Shown: in pieces, positions 10,010 to 20,690 of the stretch | How positions within the stretch are numbered: position 1 is the stretch's first letter | Layout of the letters: each line of letters starts with the position of its first letter | Source of the DNA: Incurvaria masculella | Taxonomy: Eukaryota; Arthropoda; Insecta; Lepidoptera; Incurvariidae | Direction: 5' to 3' | Assembly (NCBI GenBank): GCA_946894095.1 | Contig: OX335642.1 | Location: 12,907,021-12,971,020 of the forward strand | Length of the DNA stretch: 64,000 nucleotides | Notes under the pieces: generated by a model | Database searches by the model: none | What the model saw: only the letters and a program-made list of their open reading frames with translations | Told to the model about the DNA's origin: nothing | Made by a program: the position numbers and the translations under genes

Positions 10010-11147
10010 GGTGAAAAATGGTCATGTAAAATGGAGCATGTAAACAGTTATCGCCCTTAGTATGGGGAATTAATAGGGTAACGACTCTCTTAATTAGCTC
10101 ATATATTATTAATTTGCATATCTTCCTACGGCCGTGAGCATCTTAATCTCAGCAGCGTGACGCCTTGAAAGAGCGCTGAAAGAGGCCACAGGTAAGTGAT
10201 CGCGGCCATCGATCAGCAGCCTGTCGCCTAGAAGGCTTCAGGACGCTTCAGGCGATACGCTTATCTGAACGCAAGATGGCGTTACGTAAATGGTTCGAGC
10301 TGGTTATATCTGGACCGGGAGGGCCGCGTCATTGAGCATATGATGAGCGTATGTCCGTGAAGCGAAATAAGTACAGAAATAAAAATTTCGACGATTTTTT
10401 ATTTCAGTAAATTATGTATAACCTTTAAATGGCTTATAGCTTCTAAAAAAACTGCCCTTAAAATATTAATGCGATGTAAGATACGTTTTTTAAATTATAT
10501 TTTTTACCTTAACATAAAAACTTGTAAACCACAACGAATTAATAATTTTTTTGTTATTCTTATATTTAACGTTATTTGAGCCGATATTAAGGTAGTTAGT
10601 ATTCTAAATACATATATGTATTGATTCAAACTATTTCACTTTCAAAAACATTTTTCTGTCCAAATAAGTTTGCGTCTTGGGTGCTAAAAAATATACCTGA
10701 GAGACCATTTTTTTATTGCACGTGTTTACAATAGATATATTTTGAAATGGTATAATTCATTGCTGTTCATAATGGTAACAGTGAAAAATTGCTATTAATG
10801 TGCAAAACTAAGATATTTTAACAATATAAAAAAAAGTAAATAGACTTGTTCGTACTGAGCAAGTACGTCGCTTTTTCCAAGGAAAACAAAGAAGAAGCAA
10901 AATTCGTAGACGCAATGCCCGCGAACAGTATATTTTGCTACTTCGGATCCAGCCGTGCAGTATATTCTAAAACTAGTCCTTTTAAATACACATACATTCT
11001 AAAACAATCACAATATTGGGACATTACGGATATTTTGCCTCTTTCGGATTTTGGACATTTTTAATATATTATGAAAAAATTATCAAAATAAAACTAAAGA
11101 AGTACTGTAGTAATTTATGAAGCAGACATTAAACTCAATTATTGGTG
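10010..11147. other. no supported gene; isolated splice-donor-like and octamer words
   Basis: Mostly AT-rich. A moderately GC-rich patch at 10130-10340 contains CACAG|GTAAGTG at 10183-10193, a consensus 5' splice site, with ATTTGCATAT (POU octamer) about 70 bp upstream. No open frame leads into it, so a non-coding exon is only a possibility. Confidence 0.2.
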
Positions 11148-12077
11148 ACTAGCTGCGGTACCCGGCTCCGCTCGGGTTAGTGTCGGCTAAATTATTTCAT
11201 GGATAAAAAGTAGCCCACATGGCTGATCCAAAATAGGGTCAAACTGGTCCATGACAATGTATCCATCTACCAAATTTAATCAAGATCATTCGAGATGAAA
11301 TAGCATGATTTAATGAGAAACATCCAATAATTCCCATTTAGAGCTTCGTTGACATTTGGTGGCTATTTAAAAAAAAAGCATTTGCCGCCAGAACCTTTCT
11401 GCACTTGCACTGCAACATTGTTTACCTAGTAAGTAAGTAACGTGTAATGTAGGTAAGTTTTGCGTGGACTCCAACCCACAGCTAGCCTCAACATTGAAAA
11501 CAGTAACTCATCTCGAACCTGACTGCTCCCAGAGATCCTATACATTGATAAAATACGCACATAAATCGGGTTAGTGGTTCGCAAGTTATAAGAATTTAAC
11601 ACTCTCTACTCACCCTTCAGGTAATGAAACGTTATATAATGTAGCCTATAAGTTTTGAGCAGAATCAGGCTAGACGTAGATACAATCCGCATCTAAATCG
11701 AGTAATTGGTTCTCAAGGATTTTACCAAGTAGTCCTAAAGTTGCGGGAATTACCAAGCTGTACCCGCCCCCCCTCCCCGCACCCGCCCTCGTCGGACCGC
11801 CCGCCCCGCCCCCGGCCCCGCTCCCGCCGCCGCCCCCGGCCCCGCTCCCCTTGGTGTGAAGTAGCGCTACCGTCATCGTTTTCGCAGCCCCGTGAAAGTT
11901 CTTAAGCCCATGGGCACAATATCTTTATAAATTGTAGCCTATGTGTTATTCTGATGTATAAGCTATATTATTGTAAAGTTTCATTAGAATCCATTCAGTA
12001 GTATTTACGTGAAAGAGTAACAAACATCCATCCATCCATCCATCCATTATTACAAACTTTCCCCTTTATAATATTTA
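11148..12077 (-). mobile_element. rolling-circle (Helentron/HINE-like) element, copy 1
   Basis: Plus-strand left end ACTAGCTGCGGTACCCGG followed by CTCCGCTCGGGTT. Read on the minus strand, this is a terminal hairpin (CCCGAGCGGAGCCGGG) followed by CTAG|T, the usual Helitron 3' signature. The other end has a (CATC)n tract at 12027-12048 and CTTTATAATATTTACTAG. A GC-rich module lies at 11768-11872. It lacks the CTCCTCCGGCGATTTAGCG segment present in copies 2 and 3. The microsatellite plus 3' hairpin layout resembles Lep1/DINE-type HINEs. No ORF of note; the 68-aa Gly-rich frame is a GC-repeat artefact. Confidence 0.55.
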
Positions 12078-13131
12078 CTAGCTGCCGTACCCGGCTCCGC
12101 TCGGGTTAGTGTCGGCTAAATTATCTCATGGATAAAAAGTAGCCCACATGACTGGTCCAAAATAGGGTCAAACTGGTCCAGGACAATGTATCCATGTACC
12201 AAATTTAATCAAGATCGTTCGAGCCGAAATAGCATGATTTAATGAGAAACATCCAATAATTCCCATTTAGAGGATCGTTGACGTTTGGTGGCTATTTAAA
12301 AAAAAACATTTGCCGCGAGAACCTTTCTGCACTTTCACTGCTACATTGCTTACCTAGTAAGTAACGTGTAACGTAGGTAAGTTTTGCGTGGACTCCAACC
12401 CACAGCCAGCCTCAACATCGAAAACAGTAACCCATCTCGAACCTGACTGCTCCCAGAGATGCTATACATTGATAAAATACGCATATAAATCAGGTAAGTG
12501 GTTCGCATGTTATAAGACTTTAAGACTCACTACTTACCCTTCTGGTAATGAAGCGTTATATTATGTAATCTATAAGTTTTTAGTAGAATCAGGCTAGACG
12601 TAGATACAATGCACATCTAAATCGAGTAATTGGTTCTCAAGGATTTTATTCTGTTGGTCGCTCCTCCGGCGATTTAGCGTGAAGCCAAGTAGTCCTAAAG
12701 TTGCAGGAAATACCAAGCCGTACTTCAGTAAAAGTAAGCGCTGCCGCCGCAAAGCCGAGCCGTGCATAGCATTGCCATTTGTATGACAGCCCCATCTTAG
12801 CGTAAGCGGAACTGAATTCTATTTAGCCAATCCTAATTCAGTCACGACGTCTGCCCTCCCCCCGCCGCCGCTCCCCGCCACCGCCCCCGGCTCCTCTCCC
12901 CCTAGTGTGAAGTATCGCTACCGGCATCGTTTTCGCAGCCCCGTGAAAGTTCTAAAGGCACAATATCTTTATAAATTGTAGCCTATGTGTTATTCTGATG
13001 TATAAGCTATATTATTGTAGAGTTTCATTAAAATCCATTCAGTAGTTTTTACGTGAAAGAGTAACAAACATCCATCCATCCATCCATCCATCCATCCATC
13101 CATCCATCCATTATTACAAACTTTCCCCTTT
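12078..13131 (-). mobile_element. rolling-circle (Helentron/HINE-like) element, copy 2, tandem with copy 1
   Basis: Begins ACTAGCTGCCGTACCCGG exactly where copy 1 ends (TTTACTAG shared), so the two copies are head to tail with no spacer. It has the extra segment with CTCCTCCGGCGATTTAGCG near 12660, a GC-rich module at 12855-12923 and a (CATC)n tract at 13070-13109. It ends CCCCTTTATAATATTTATTAG. Confidence 0.55.
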
Positions 13132-13675
13132 ATAATATTTATTAGATTAGATTATTAGATTAGATATAGACGAAAAGGCGTCTAGTAGAGCAGCAGGCAT
13201 GTAAATTTAAAATGGCAGGTTCGGCCAAAGATAATACTAATAATTACTTAAAATCGCTGCTCAACTTCGAAACACATTGTCATTATTCCGAAACGAATTC
13301 CTGTACCTTCTCAGACAAAGCGCAATATAACCAATAGTAACTTTGCAATACATCACAAGTAAAGAGCAATGGCGACGAATGGTAGACTGACAAGTTGCAA
13401 TTGCAAGATGTATGCACTATTGTGTTGCCTGGGGGGATTATTGTATATCACTGCACATGTGAGGTTATTATTACATCTGCTGTAATAATATTAGTCGATG
13501 ACATTCCAATGCAGAAGGAACCAATTATTATATCAGGACTTTACCCTATTTTTATGCACAGCCATATTTAAGCGGACTGCAAATATTTATCACTGCTGCT
13601 TTAACCATATTTTATTCAATGCGAAGATGGTACCAACACGCTACAATCTCTATGTTTAAAATATTTGGAATGGGT
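13132..13675. other. no supported gene
   Basis: Starts with TTAGATTAGATTA direct repeats at the HINE end. The rest is anonymous. Confidence 0.3.
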
Positions 13676-13957
13676 TCTGGCACGTAAAAGTAATACAATT
13701 GGGCCCACTGCAAGTATTCCTGTTCATGTCGTAAGATTTTCCCATAGGAGGTTCCCTTCCTTACTTACTAGGAGGTAGGGTTAATCTCATTAAATTAATA
13801 ATTGTCGAAGCATGAAATTTATCCGTGTTTTCTATCCAGTTCAATGTAACATTTCAACAAAAGTAAGGTCCATGGCACCTAGTTCTCAAGAGATGTGTTG
13901 AACTTATATCGTGACAGTAGGTGTGGTATTAGCCACCCATGTCTAGTCATATAAAAA
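13676..13957 (+). mobile_element. SINE copy with third-type head, decayed
   Basis: The head reads TCTGGCACGTAAAAGTAATA, GGGCCCACTGCAAG, TTCATGTCGTAAG, which is neither 5S- nor tRNA-like but matches the heads near 15590 and 16560. The body (CCCTTCCTTACTTACTAGG ... GGTGTGGTATTAGCCACCCA) is the shared SINE body. It ends ATATAAAAAA. Confidence 0.65.
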
Positions 13958-14395
13958 ATGGCGCCGTATATCCGCCGTTTGAGCGAGAGAGTTTCGTATA
14001 ACCTTAACCTTAAGTGAATGCAAATAAGACGTCCGTTACCGATAGACTACGAGTACGTGCAGCATAGACCGCTGGACAAAGATGTTTGCAATTTATAGAA
14101 AATATTACCTGAGTAATCCTACAGGTGCACTATGGAGGAATTTAAGGAAAGTATATATGGATGTGCGAATTTAATTTGACAAATGTGAATTTATAAACAT
14201 TTTTTCTAAAATGTAATGTACAATTTGAATTATTTTTAAAGTAATTAATTTTTATTTTTTGATAACTTTGACGATGTGTACACAAGATCCTACATATAAC
14301 GACTGAAATCACGTTCTTGTAATCAGTTTCAGTTCTTGAAATCACAAAATAAACGATTTTAAAATTTTTCTTTTGTAGCGATCGCTGTCATACTT
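13958..14395. other. no supported gene
   Basis: AT-rich with TTTTTATTTTTTG runs. The short minus-strand frame here has no recognisable features. Confidence 0.3.
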
Positions 14396-14686
14396 CGCTC
14401 TTTTTAAGGGTTCCGTAGCCAAAGGGTGCCAACGGAACCCTATTACTAAGCCTTCGCTGTCCGTCCGTCCGTCTGTAACAGGATCTCATTAACCGTAATA
14501 GGTAGATAGCTGAAATTTTCACAGCGTGTGTATTTCTGTTGCCCATATAACGACACGTATGAAAAATAAAATACAAATAAAAATTCAAGCAGGCCACCAT
14601 ACAAGAAACGTGATTTCTTTGGGTCAAATCTTGTATAATCGTACGGAACATTTCGTGTGCGAGTCCGACTCGCACTTGGCCGGATA
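14396..14686 (-). repeat. interspersed lepidopteran-type repeat (GGCCAAGTGCGAGTCGG family), copy 1
   Basis: Plus strand: TAAGGGTTCCGTAGCCAAAG, TCCGTCCGTCCGTCTGT, AGCTGAAATTTTCACAG, TGTGCGAGTCCGACTCGCAC, TTGGCCGG. It matches the other six copies in this window in reverse orientation. The family has subterminal inverted repeats GGGTTCCGTACC / GGTACGGAACCC. The class is unknown to me. Confidence 0.75.
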
Positions 14687-14876
14687 GGCAGAGATGATAG
14701 AGCGCAACAGGGTTTTTTCGCTATCGCTGCAGACATATTTTCATGCATGCTCTACGATCAAGGATGCTACCTACAAACAATACCATGAAAATATATATGT
14801 CCGTAGAAGAAGCGAAAAAGGTATGCTTTGATCGTACCGTATGGCGCTCTATTATCTCATCTACCGCTCCTCCACC
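14687..14876. mobile_element. foldback (long inverted repeat) element
   Basis: Left arm TAGGCAGAGATGATAGAGCG ... TTTTTCGCTATCGC ... GACATATTTTCATG; right arm on the complement GGTAGATGAGATAATAGAGCG ... CTTTTTCGCTTCTTC ... GACATATATATTTTCATGG (each block read separately). The arms are imperfect, about 80 bp each. It abuts the end of the repeat at 14396-14686. A related single arm occurs at 61568-61640. Confidence 0.55.
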
Positions 14877-15545
14877 GTATATTTAACATTTTAGAGGTAT
14901 TTCTTGAAAAATTGGTGATTGCTTGATTTTTTATAATTAAATAATTAATGAAATTCTAAATATTTTGTGAAAGTGTGCGCACACTAATAGGAGCAGTAAG
15001 TCTGTTCGATTTCGAATCTTCGCCGGGATTCAAAATATAAAGACCATTTTTTTACTTATAGCTTAAAAATAAATAAAACATTATCACTTTCAACCACCTA
15101 CAGAAAAAAAATTAGAGTTTAACGGTGTGAGAGCAAGCTCAACAATAAATTATGAATAAGATTGCTGTATGAGAACACCTAGAATTTATGCTATGTAGTA
15201 GTTTTCAATAAAGCGGCAGGAAATATCTTTGAATTCAGGCACTTAAAATGAGTGTATTCACACTAAGGTCGCTACGAAAAAATAAACCAAGGCTACATCC
15301 ATTCATAGTTTGAACGACAATTAACTCGGAAGTGTCTGCACCTTCAACGAGAAAAACATAAAAATCTTCCATTGATCCCTGATCTAAAAACACGCAAATG
15401 GAGCGAAACATAGTTTTTAGTAATGAGACATTTAGCAGTTCATGTAATCTAGCATTGGATTCACGACCTTTGTTTTTGGTTGTTGTTTTTTCTGACTCTA
15501 CCGCTCCGAGTTAGCTATAGAGCAGTAATTCACAGAGTTTACGTC
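14877..15545. other. no supported gene
   Basis: AT-rich, no repeat match within this window. Confidence 0.3.
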
Positions 15546-15915
15546 ATTGCAATTATGCAGTGTATGCGCCGCCGCGGCGCCCCGGCACGTAAATAGTATA
15601 CGAGTGGGTTCACTGCATTTCTTCCCGTGCAAGTCGTAAGGGGCGACCGAGAAATTCGTGATTCAGATTCCACGTTAAACTGCAGGGCCCCTTTCGTACT
15701 AATAGGTGGTATGGTAAAAACCCCTCCAGGTTGGTACTATCGGATTGGATGAACGATTGTCGGAGCGGCAATGATGATTCTCCGCGTTTTTTAACCAGGT
15801 TTATGTAGCCGTGCAATATAAGGAAGGTCCTGGCATGTCACGTAGTTCCTATGAGGTATATTGGGATAATATCATCACAGTTGGTAGAGTGTTAGCCATC
15901 CATATCCAGACATTT
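15546..15915 (+). mobile_element. SINE copy with third-type head
   Basis: The head at 15566-15650 includes GCGCCGCCGCGGCGCCCCGG, CACGTAAATAGTATACGAG, TTCCCGTGCAAGTCGTAAGG. It then joins the standard body at GATTCAGATTCCACGTTAAA and runs through GGTTGGTACTATCGGATTGG to CCATCCATATCCAGACAT. It has no A-tail, so the 3' end is lost. The minus-strand 68-aa frame inside is not a gene. Confidence 0.7.
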
Positions 15916-16544
15916 CTTCGGAGTAAATGAAAACAGATTTTTTTAAAGCATTCAAACTTGTATGCATTTGAACTGAGTCACTTCGATTAAAATTTTACGC
16001 AATTAAAGAAGGCGCCTAAGAAGCACAACTTCAAAAATGCTAATAGCTGGAATAAAACATATGTTCACAATTCACATACCAACATCACAACTCACATACC
16101 ACCCCATCCAATCCAAAGACGAATTGCGTCTCAAGACGCAGCGATTCGTGTCCCGCGTATGGTCATCGTTCTATTTTCCCACACACCTTCCTACCTACCT
16201 TCCTACCTAACCTAACCTAACCTAACCTAACCTACCCTGTCTCTTCGAAAACGGTGAGCGTTTACAACACAGTCCCAGTCGCGCTGAGATGACCCGATAT
16301 CCTCAGAAGGACATTACATGCCGTCCTAGCTTATTACACGTTTGAGTGCTGACAATTAATTTGACGTAACTCACAACCGTCCCAGCTCCCGGACTAAGCC
16401 GTCGGAGTCAAGAGGCGTGAATTTTTTTGTGCGATTAGTTATCCAATCACTCCCTTTCGCTTTCAACTTGAAGTTGTGATCGATCCTATATTTATACATC
16501 GTGAGGTCAGGAAATACGTCCCCTTAGGTAAATGTTAGAACACC
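15916..16544. other. no supported gene apart from a short telomere-like tract
   Basis: Contains AACATATGTTCACAATTCAC / CATACCAACATCACAACTCAC direct repeats at 16058-16100 and the CCTAA tract listed separately. Otherwise anonymous. Confidence 0.3.
16186..16234. repeat. interstitial telomere-like (CCTAA)n tract
   Basis: About five consecutive CCTAA units at 16205-16231, preceded by CTTCCTACCTACCTTCCTAC. CCTAA is the complement of TTAGG, the insect telomere repeat. Too short to be a functional telomere. Confidence 0.7.
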
Positions 16545-17007
16545 AACAATGACATGAGCTGCGGCACGTGGCACTGCAACTTTTCCCGTGCAAGTCGTAA
16601 TTAGAAATTAGATGAGCAGGTCTTTTATTTTGAGACATTAACTGCTTCGATTTTTTTAACAAATCAAATAATATTACTTTTCCACATTTCTCGACGTGCC
16701 CTTGTGTTTTTATGGAACTGAACATGAATGGCCGCTACCACAAATAGTATCACGGTCATAATAATAGCCTATAACGCGGGTACCATGCCAGGATGCATCA
16801 TAATGCATACTTACATTGACCAGTATCTAAATGAACTGAACATAATATGAATTGAATGTTTGTTTCCCTGTATCAACCCTGGCGGCAGACCTGGCTCAAC
16901 GGTCAGCTTCAACGGTCGAACGATCACCCATCCAGTACCACACCCAGTGCTACTTAACCTCGACGGCCTAGTACCAAGGCGTCCCACCACTGGGTTACTG
17001 AGGCTGA
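16545..17007 (-). mobile_element. old SINE copies: third-head fragment and a 5S-headed copy
   Basis: 16545-16605 holds a third-type head fragment (CTTTTCCCGTGCAAGTCGTA). 16725-17007 is a diverged minus-strand SINE: GAATGGCCGCTACCAC, GGTACCATGCCAGGATG, then on the minus strand a 5S-like block at 16963-16920 (GAGGTTAAGTAGCACTGGG and TACTGGATGGGTGATCG) and the head start CAGCCTCAGTAACCCAGTGG. It is a third independent example of the 5S-like head, clearly older than the copies at 9614 and 51857. Confidence 0.65.
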
Positions 17008-17740
17008 TGGAAGATGAAAGGTAAAAAGGTATTTTAGGTACCGAAATCAACAAAAAAATAATTGCGATTATATCTTCCACCATCAATCTTATTTTTAATT
17101 TCGTCCCAGCCTCTTAAGGCACCGAATTATACTCTTAAGGTGAAGGTCGCAACGTTTAAAGTGAAATTAAGAGTAAGCAAACCGGTCGCGGTAATACCGG
17201 TTACCCGCGCCGCGTTGTGTCACACGTTACAATGAATAATTGTAATTCAGAGCACCTGCGCTTCGTGTTTTGCTGGGCGAGCGAAGCGAGGGCTAGTTTT
17301 AGGCTACACGAATCCGAGTAAGTAAAAAACCGGTCTGGTGTGCACTGCCCTCGTGTAAGTTAAAGATACATACAGTTTTAGAAATTTATTTTTAAATACG
17401 CAATAGAAGACTAACATTCTAACTACACTCTTCTACCAATGAACGGTTGGATTGGTTAAACGAATTGGTAAGGCGAGAACATTTGAATGCTGGTAGATGT
17501 GTAATGTTCGAGCTGCATAATCCCTCCATTCCCCTTCATCTTGGGTCCTTTCCTTTAAACATGGTATGAAGAAGCAACTGGGTGGCCGGTTTTTTTTTCA
17601 AGGCAAGGGGAGCGTGCGTCATAAAAAATAGATTCGAAAATCATGGAAAGATATTTCTCTTTGTATAAAAAGCTATAAAAGTAGCCTTTTGTGAAAAACT
17701 ATACATATTGACGTCAGGAATTTAGGACGTTACAATTTAG
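17008..17740. other. no supported gene; one Helitron-like end
   Basis: GCGCTTCG at 17257 pairs with CGAAGCG before AGGGCTAGTTT at 17289-17299. A hairpin followed by CTAGT is a Helitron-type 3' end, but no partner 5' end was found. The rest is anonymous. Confidence 0.3.
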
Positions 17741-17844
17741 AGTTCCCTTTCTTGAGTGTTTACAAGAGTAGCAGAAAAAAATGTTTTCTGGCGGAATCCT
17801 TGATCTCCCGAAGATTTAAGGTAAAAGTGGCCACACGCATTCTA

Positions 17845-18064
17845 CGAGTGTCGCCATGTGTCGACGAAGAAAACAGGTGGTGCATGAGGATAAAGACGAG
17901 GAGGAAAACTTCGACCTCACGTAAAATGTGTTCATGGAAAATTACCAAGACGGCGAAAATAGAGGAAATCTCCCTACAGTCCTTCATCCCCCAAGAGACT
18001 GCGAGGAACTACCGGTGGTTGGCCATGGTAGAATCATCAAAACATTTTTGCAATATTCACTCAT
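17845..18064 (+). other. weak exon-like open segment ending at a splice-donor-like site
   Basis: In one plus frame ATG at 17857 gives MCRRRKQVVHEDKDEEENFD and a stop shortly after (near 17924). The same frame then reads on without a stop from NVFMENYQDGENRGNLPTVL to FLQYSL, reaching CTCAT|GTAAGTC at 18060-18068, a good 5' splice-site consensus. A different, larger frame (121 aa from 17752) overlaps it. Composition looks more coding-like than its neighbours, but I recognise no domain. It could be a pseudo-exon or chance. Confidence 0.2.
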
Positions 18065-18068
18065 GTAA

Positions 18069-19589
18069 GTCAAATAGTTGTCCATATAAAAATGATGGAA
18101 AAAATATACTTACATGAAGAAAGGAAAAGAAAGAAGTGGCACGTGTTCGTTACTCGCGACAAATTATGCAAACCATAGATGCATACTACGTATGGGAAGC
18201 CAGCCGCGCCGTGAGCCACACAGTCCAAACATCGCCTCGGCGCGCAAATTTGCTGCCGAAATGTGTTCGCCAAGTCAGTTCCCGCCCGAACAAACCCTCC
18301 AATACGTCTGCGAATGTTTTTGTATTTCCGCATGTATATTTAAGTAAGGTTGGCTGTTTTAGAAAGTTGGAGACTGCGGAGCTCTTATTAGGCGCACAAG
18401 ATGGCACATCTCCATGCTTTTTGATCTGAGTTTAAAACTAACAATAGTAACACCAAACTCGATTATACCGGCTAAGTCGCCTGCAAAAAGCTTTAGCATC
18501 TTCTTTATGGGTTCTATTGCCTCTTAAGACCTCAATGAATGGAACGTTTCTGACCACATGGACACGTTTACCAAGGTTAATTATATGTCCGACGTACGAA
18601 TGTTACATCATACAGCAGTTCGGTTAATGGTCAGGATTTATGCTTGCACTTTTTCCTCAAAGGATCCATGCAAGGAACGTTCAAGTCCCAGTCAAGTGTG
18701 CATTCGAAGGAAATATATTTCCGTGACTACTAAACCTTCTCGGCCGGAGATTGCGGGAAGAAAATCTAATCTCCCCAAAAAGATTTTGAAAAATATTTGA
18801 TTTTGAATTAGAACCCGATTACTTAAGATTCTATGTGGACTTCAAAACATAACATAATTTGTGCACGACACGACATTCAATAAACCATAGTCAAATATAA
18901 ATCAATTCCTTGATACTGAAATAAATGTGTGCCAGATGTGTGTATGATCGTAATTAACATATAGTTTTATAAATTACATTCAATAAGAGCCTATACTGGT
19001 AAGTAGGTAACCCATATGCTAGGAATATGTGCTATGTTCAAAGTTACTGCGAAGTGTATGTTTGCCGAGAATACGATTAATTTCAAAATATCTCAAAAGG
19101 AATTCCCAAATTAGTTATAAGGAAATGATTGAGTATATTTGCATGTGCGCAGAATTAGTCAGAACAGTTGGACATTGTTTGATAAACATGTAGACTTAGG
19201 AACCCGTTTACCACTATTTCAATATAAACTGAGAAATTATGATTTACGGTCCAGGTAGAGTAGTAAGCTTTAGTTCTAGGTTAAAACACACATACAATTA
19301 CAGCAGAAAAAAAGGCGAAATCTTTTGGTCCTGCTAGAATATGGAGGAGGGCATTTTGTTTAATTTTTTATTTTATTTCCCAGCACAGCGATAACCTATA
19401 TTCAATCCTGTTAAACCTGTAACATTTGGTTTAAGAAATTATTTTAATGTGAGCTGATTGTTAATGAAAACGACACGACCGATAAAATAATCAGTCAACC
19501 CAACTAAATTCTCGAAGGAAATCGATACTCACATGCCAGGGTTTAATTTGGTCGGTTTAATCATAATTCCTAAGAAATAGAGAAACATA
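18069..19589. other. no supported gene
   Basis: 18170-18330 is locally GC-rich (GCCGCGCCGTGAGCC, CCTCGGCGCGCAAATTTG), which creates overlapping short frames on both strands. The remainder is AT-rich and anonymous. Confidence 0.3.
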
Positions 19590-19635
19590 CCTAACTGGAC
19601 ATGGATGGCTAATAACGAACTGACCGTCAGATATT

Positions 19636-20496
19636 GGGTTATTCCTTTTTCGTCACCGGCCAAATTTGTATGAAAAATTAGCCTTATTGTATTTATTTTC
19701 CACATTCGTCATCCTAATATTAATGTAACAAATTATTTTCCTTTTTCGTCACCGGGGTAGGTGAAAGTATACTTGGCAGATAAAATCAACATGCGTGTTT
19801 CGTAATGAATATCGCCTTATTCTAATTACACTATTATGATATTTATGTTTGTTAAATCACTAGTTTAAATCACAGACATCGTAGGTATGGAAGTAATAAT
19901 AGTAACATTAAATTTACTATTGGATTAAAATAATAAACACGTTTTTTGTATGGGGCCCCCCTTTAATCTTATGTTTTTTTATTTTATCTATTTGTTGTTA
20001 TAGCGGCAAAATAAATACACACTCTGTGAAAATTTCAACTGCCTACCTATTACGGTTCATGAGATACAGCCCTGTGACAGACAGACGGACGGACGGACGG
20101 AGGCTTAGTAATTGGGTTCCGTTTTCACCCTTTGGGTACGGAACCTTAAAAAGGCCCTAATTTACAAAAAATCACAGAAATGCTGTTTGTTTATGTTTCA
20201 CTTATTATAAATACATTTTACGACCTTCATTAGCATACATAAGATTAACACAAATATACCTAATTGTGAAAAATCATTTCGTTTTTCTTACTCTTTAACG
20301 AAACTTATTCAGTAATTTCCGATAAAAACTGCTCGACGTCAAAGTACCATTCAACAGCTTTACCAGACTTGAACTAAATATTTGGTTCGTGGATGACTAA
20401 AAAGGAAATTAAAAAGTCACCTTATTTTTAGGGTGACGAATGTGGAAATAAATTTGTTTAGCTTGTGACGTCACGATGACGAAAAAGGAATAACCC
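19636..20496. mobile_element. 861-bp DNA-transposon-like element with 20-bp perfect TIRs
   Basis: The left end GGGTTATTCCTTTTTCGTCA at 19636-19655 is repeated exactly in inverted form at 20477-20496. A second inverted pair sits inside: TTTATTTTCCACATTCGTCA at ~19691-19710 and its complement near 20433-20452. TTTTCCTTTTTCGTCACCGG recurs at ~19736. There is no transposase ORF, so it is non-autonomous. Immediate flanks (ATATT and AGATG) do not give a clear target duplication; AGAT on both sides is possible. Confidence 0.75.
19936..20153 (+). repeat. GGCCAAGTGCGAGTCGG-family repeat, 5'-truncated, nested
   Basis: Runs from ACACGTTTTTTGTATGGGG through TTGTTATAGCGGCAAAATAA, GACAGACAGACGGACGGACG and ends TTTGGGTACGGAACCTTAAA. 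It lies inside the 861-bp TIR element, making a three-level nest. Confidence 0.75.
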
Positions 20497-20690
20497 AGAT
20501 GTCCTAACACACCACATGGGAACTAGATGCCATGCCAGGACCTTCCTTATAATGCTCGGCTATATTGAACTGGATGAAAACACGGACAATTTTCATTGCC
20601 GCTTCGACCATCGGTTATTCAATGCGATAGTATCAACCGGGGCGGGATTAACCCTACCACCTAGTAAGTAAGGAAGGGGACCTACAGTTT

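Larger units (their letters stand above)
19590..20690 (-). mobile_element. SINE copy split by a TIR element
   Basis: 19590-19635 is the SINE 3' end (ACTGGACATGGATGGCTAAT) and 20497-20690 the rest of the body (CCTAACACACCACATGGGAA, GGTACCAACC-like region, GTAAGTAAGGAAGGGGACCT). The 861 bp between them are the insertion listed next. No head is present. Confidence 0.75.

Noticed and set aside
11670..11876. Gly/Ala-rich 68-aa frame on the minus strand (and a similar 60-aa frame at 40694)
   Set aside because: Produced by the GC-rich module of the HINE-like repeat; the composition alone keeps the frame open.
16545..17086. Minus frames of 72 and 91 aa
   Set aside because: They overlap SINE fragments and show no conserved features.
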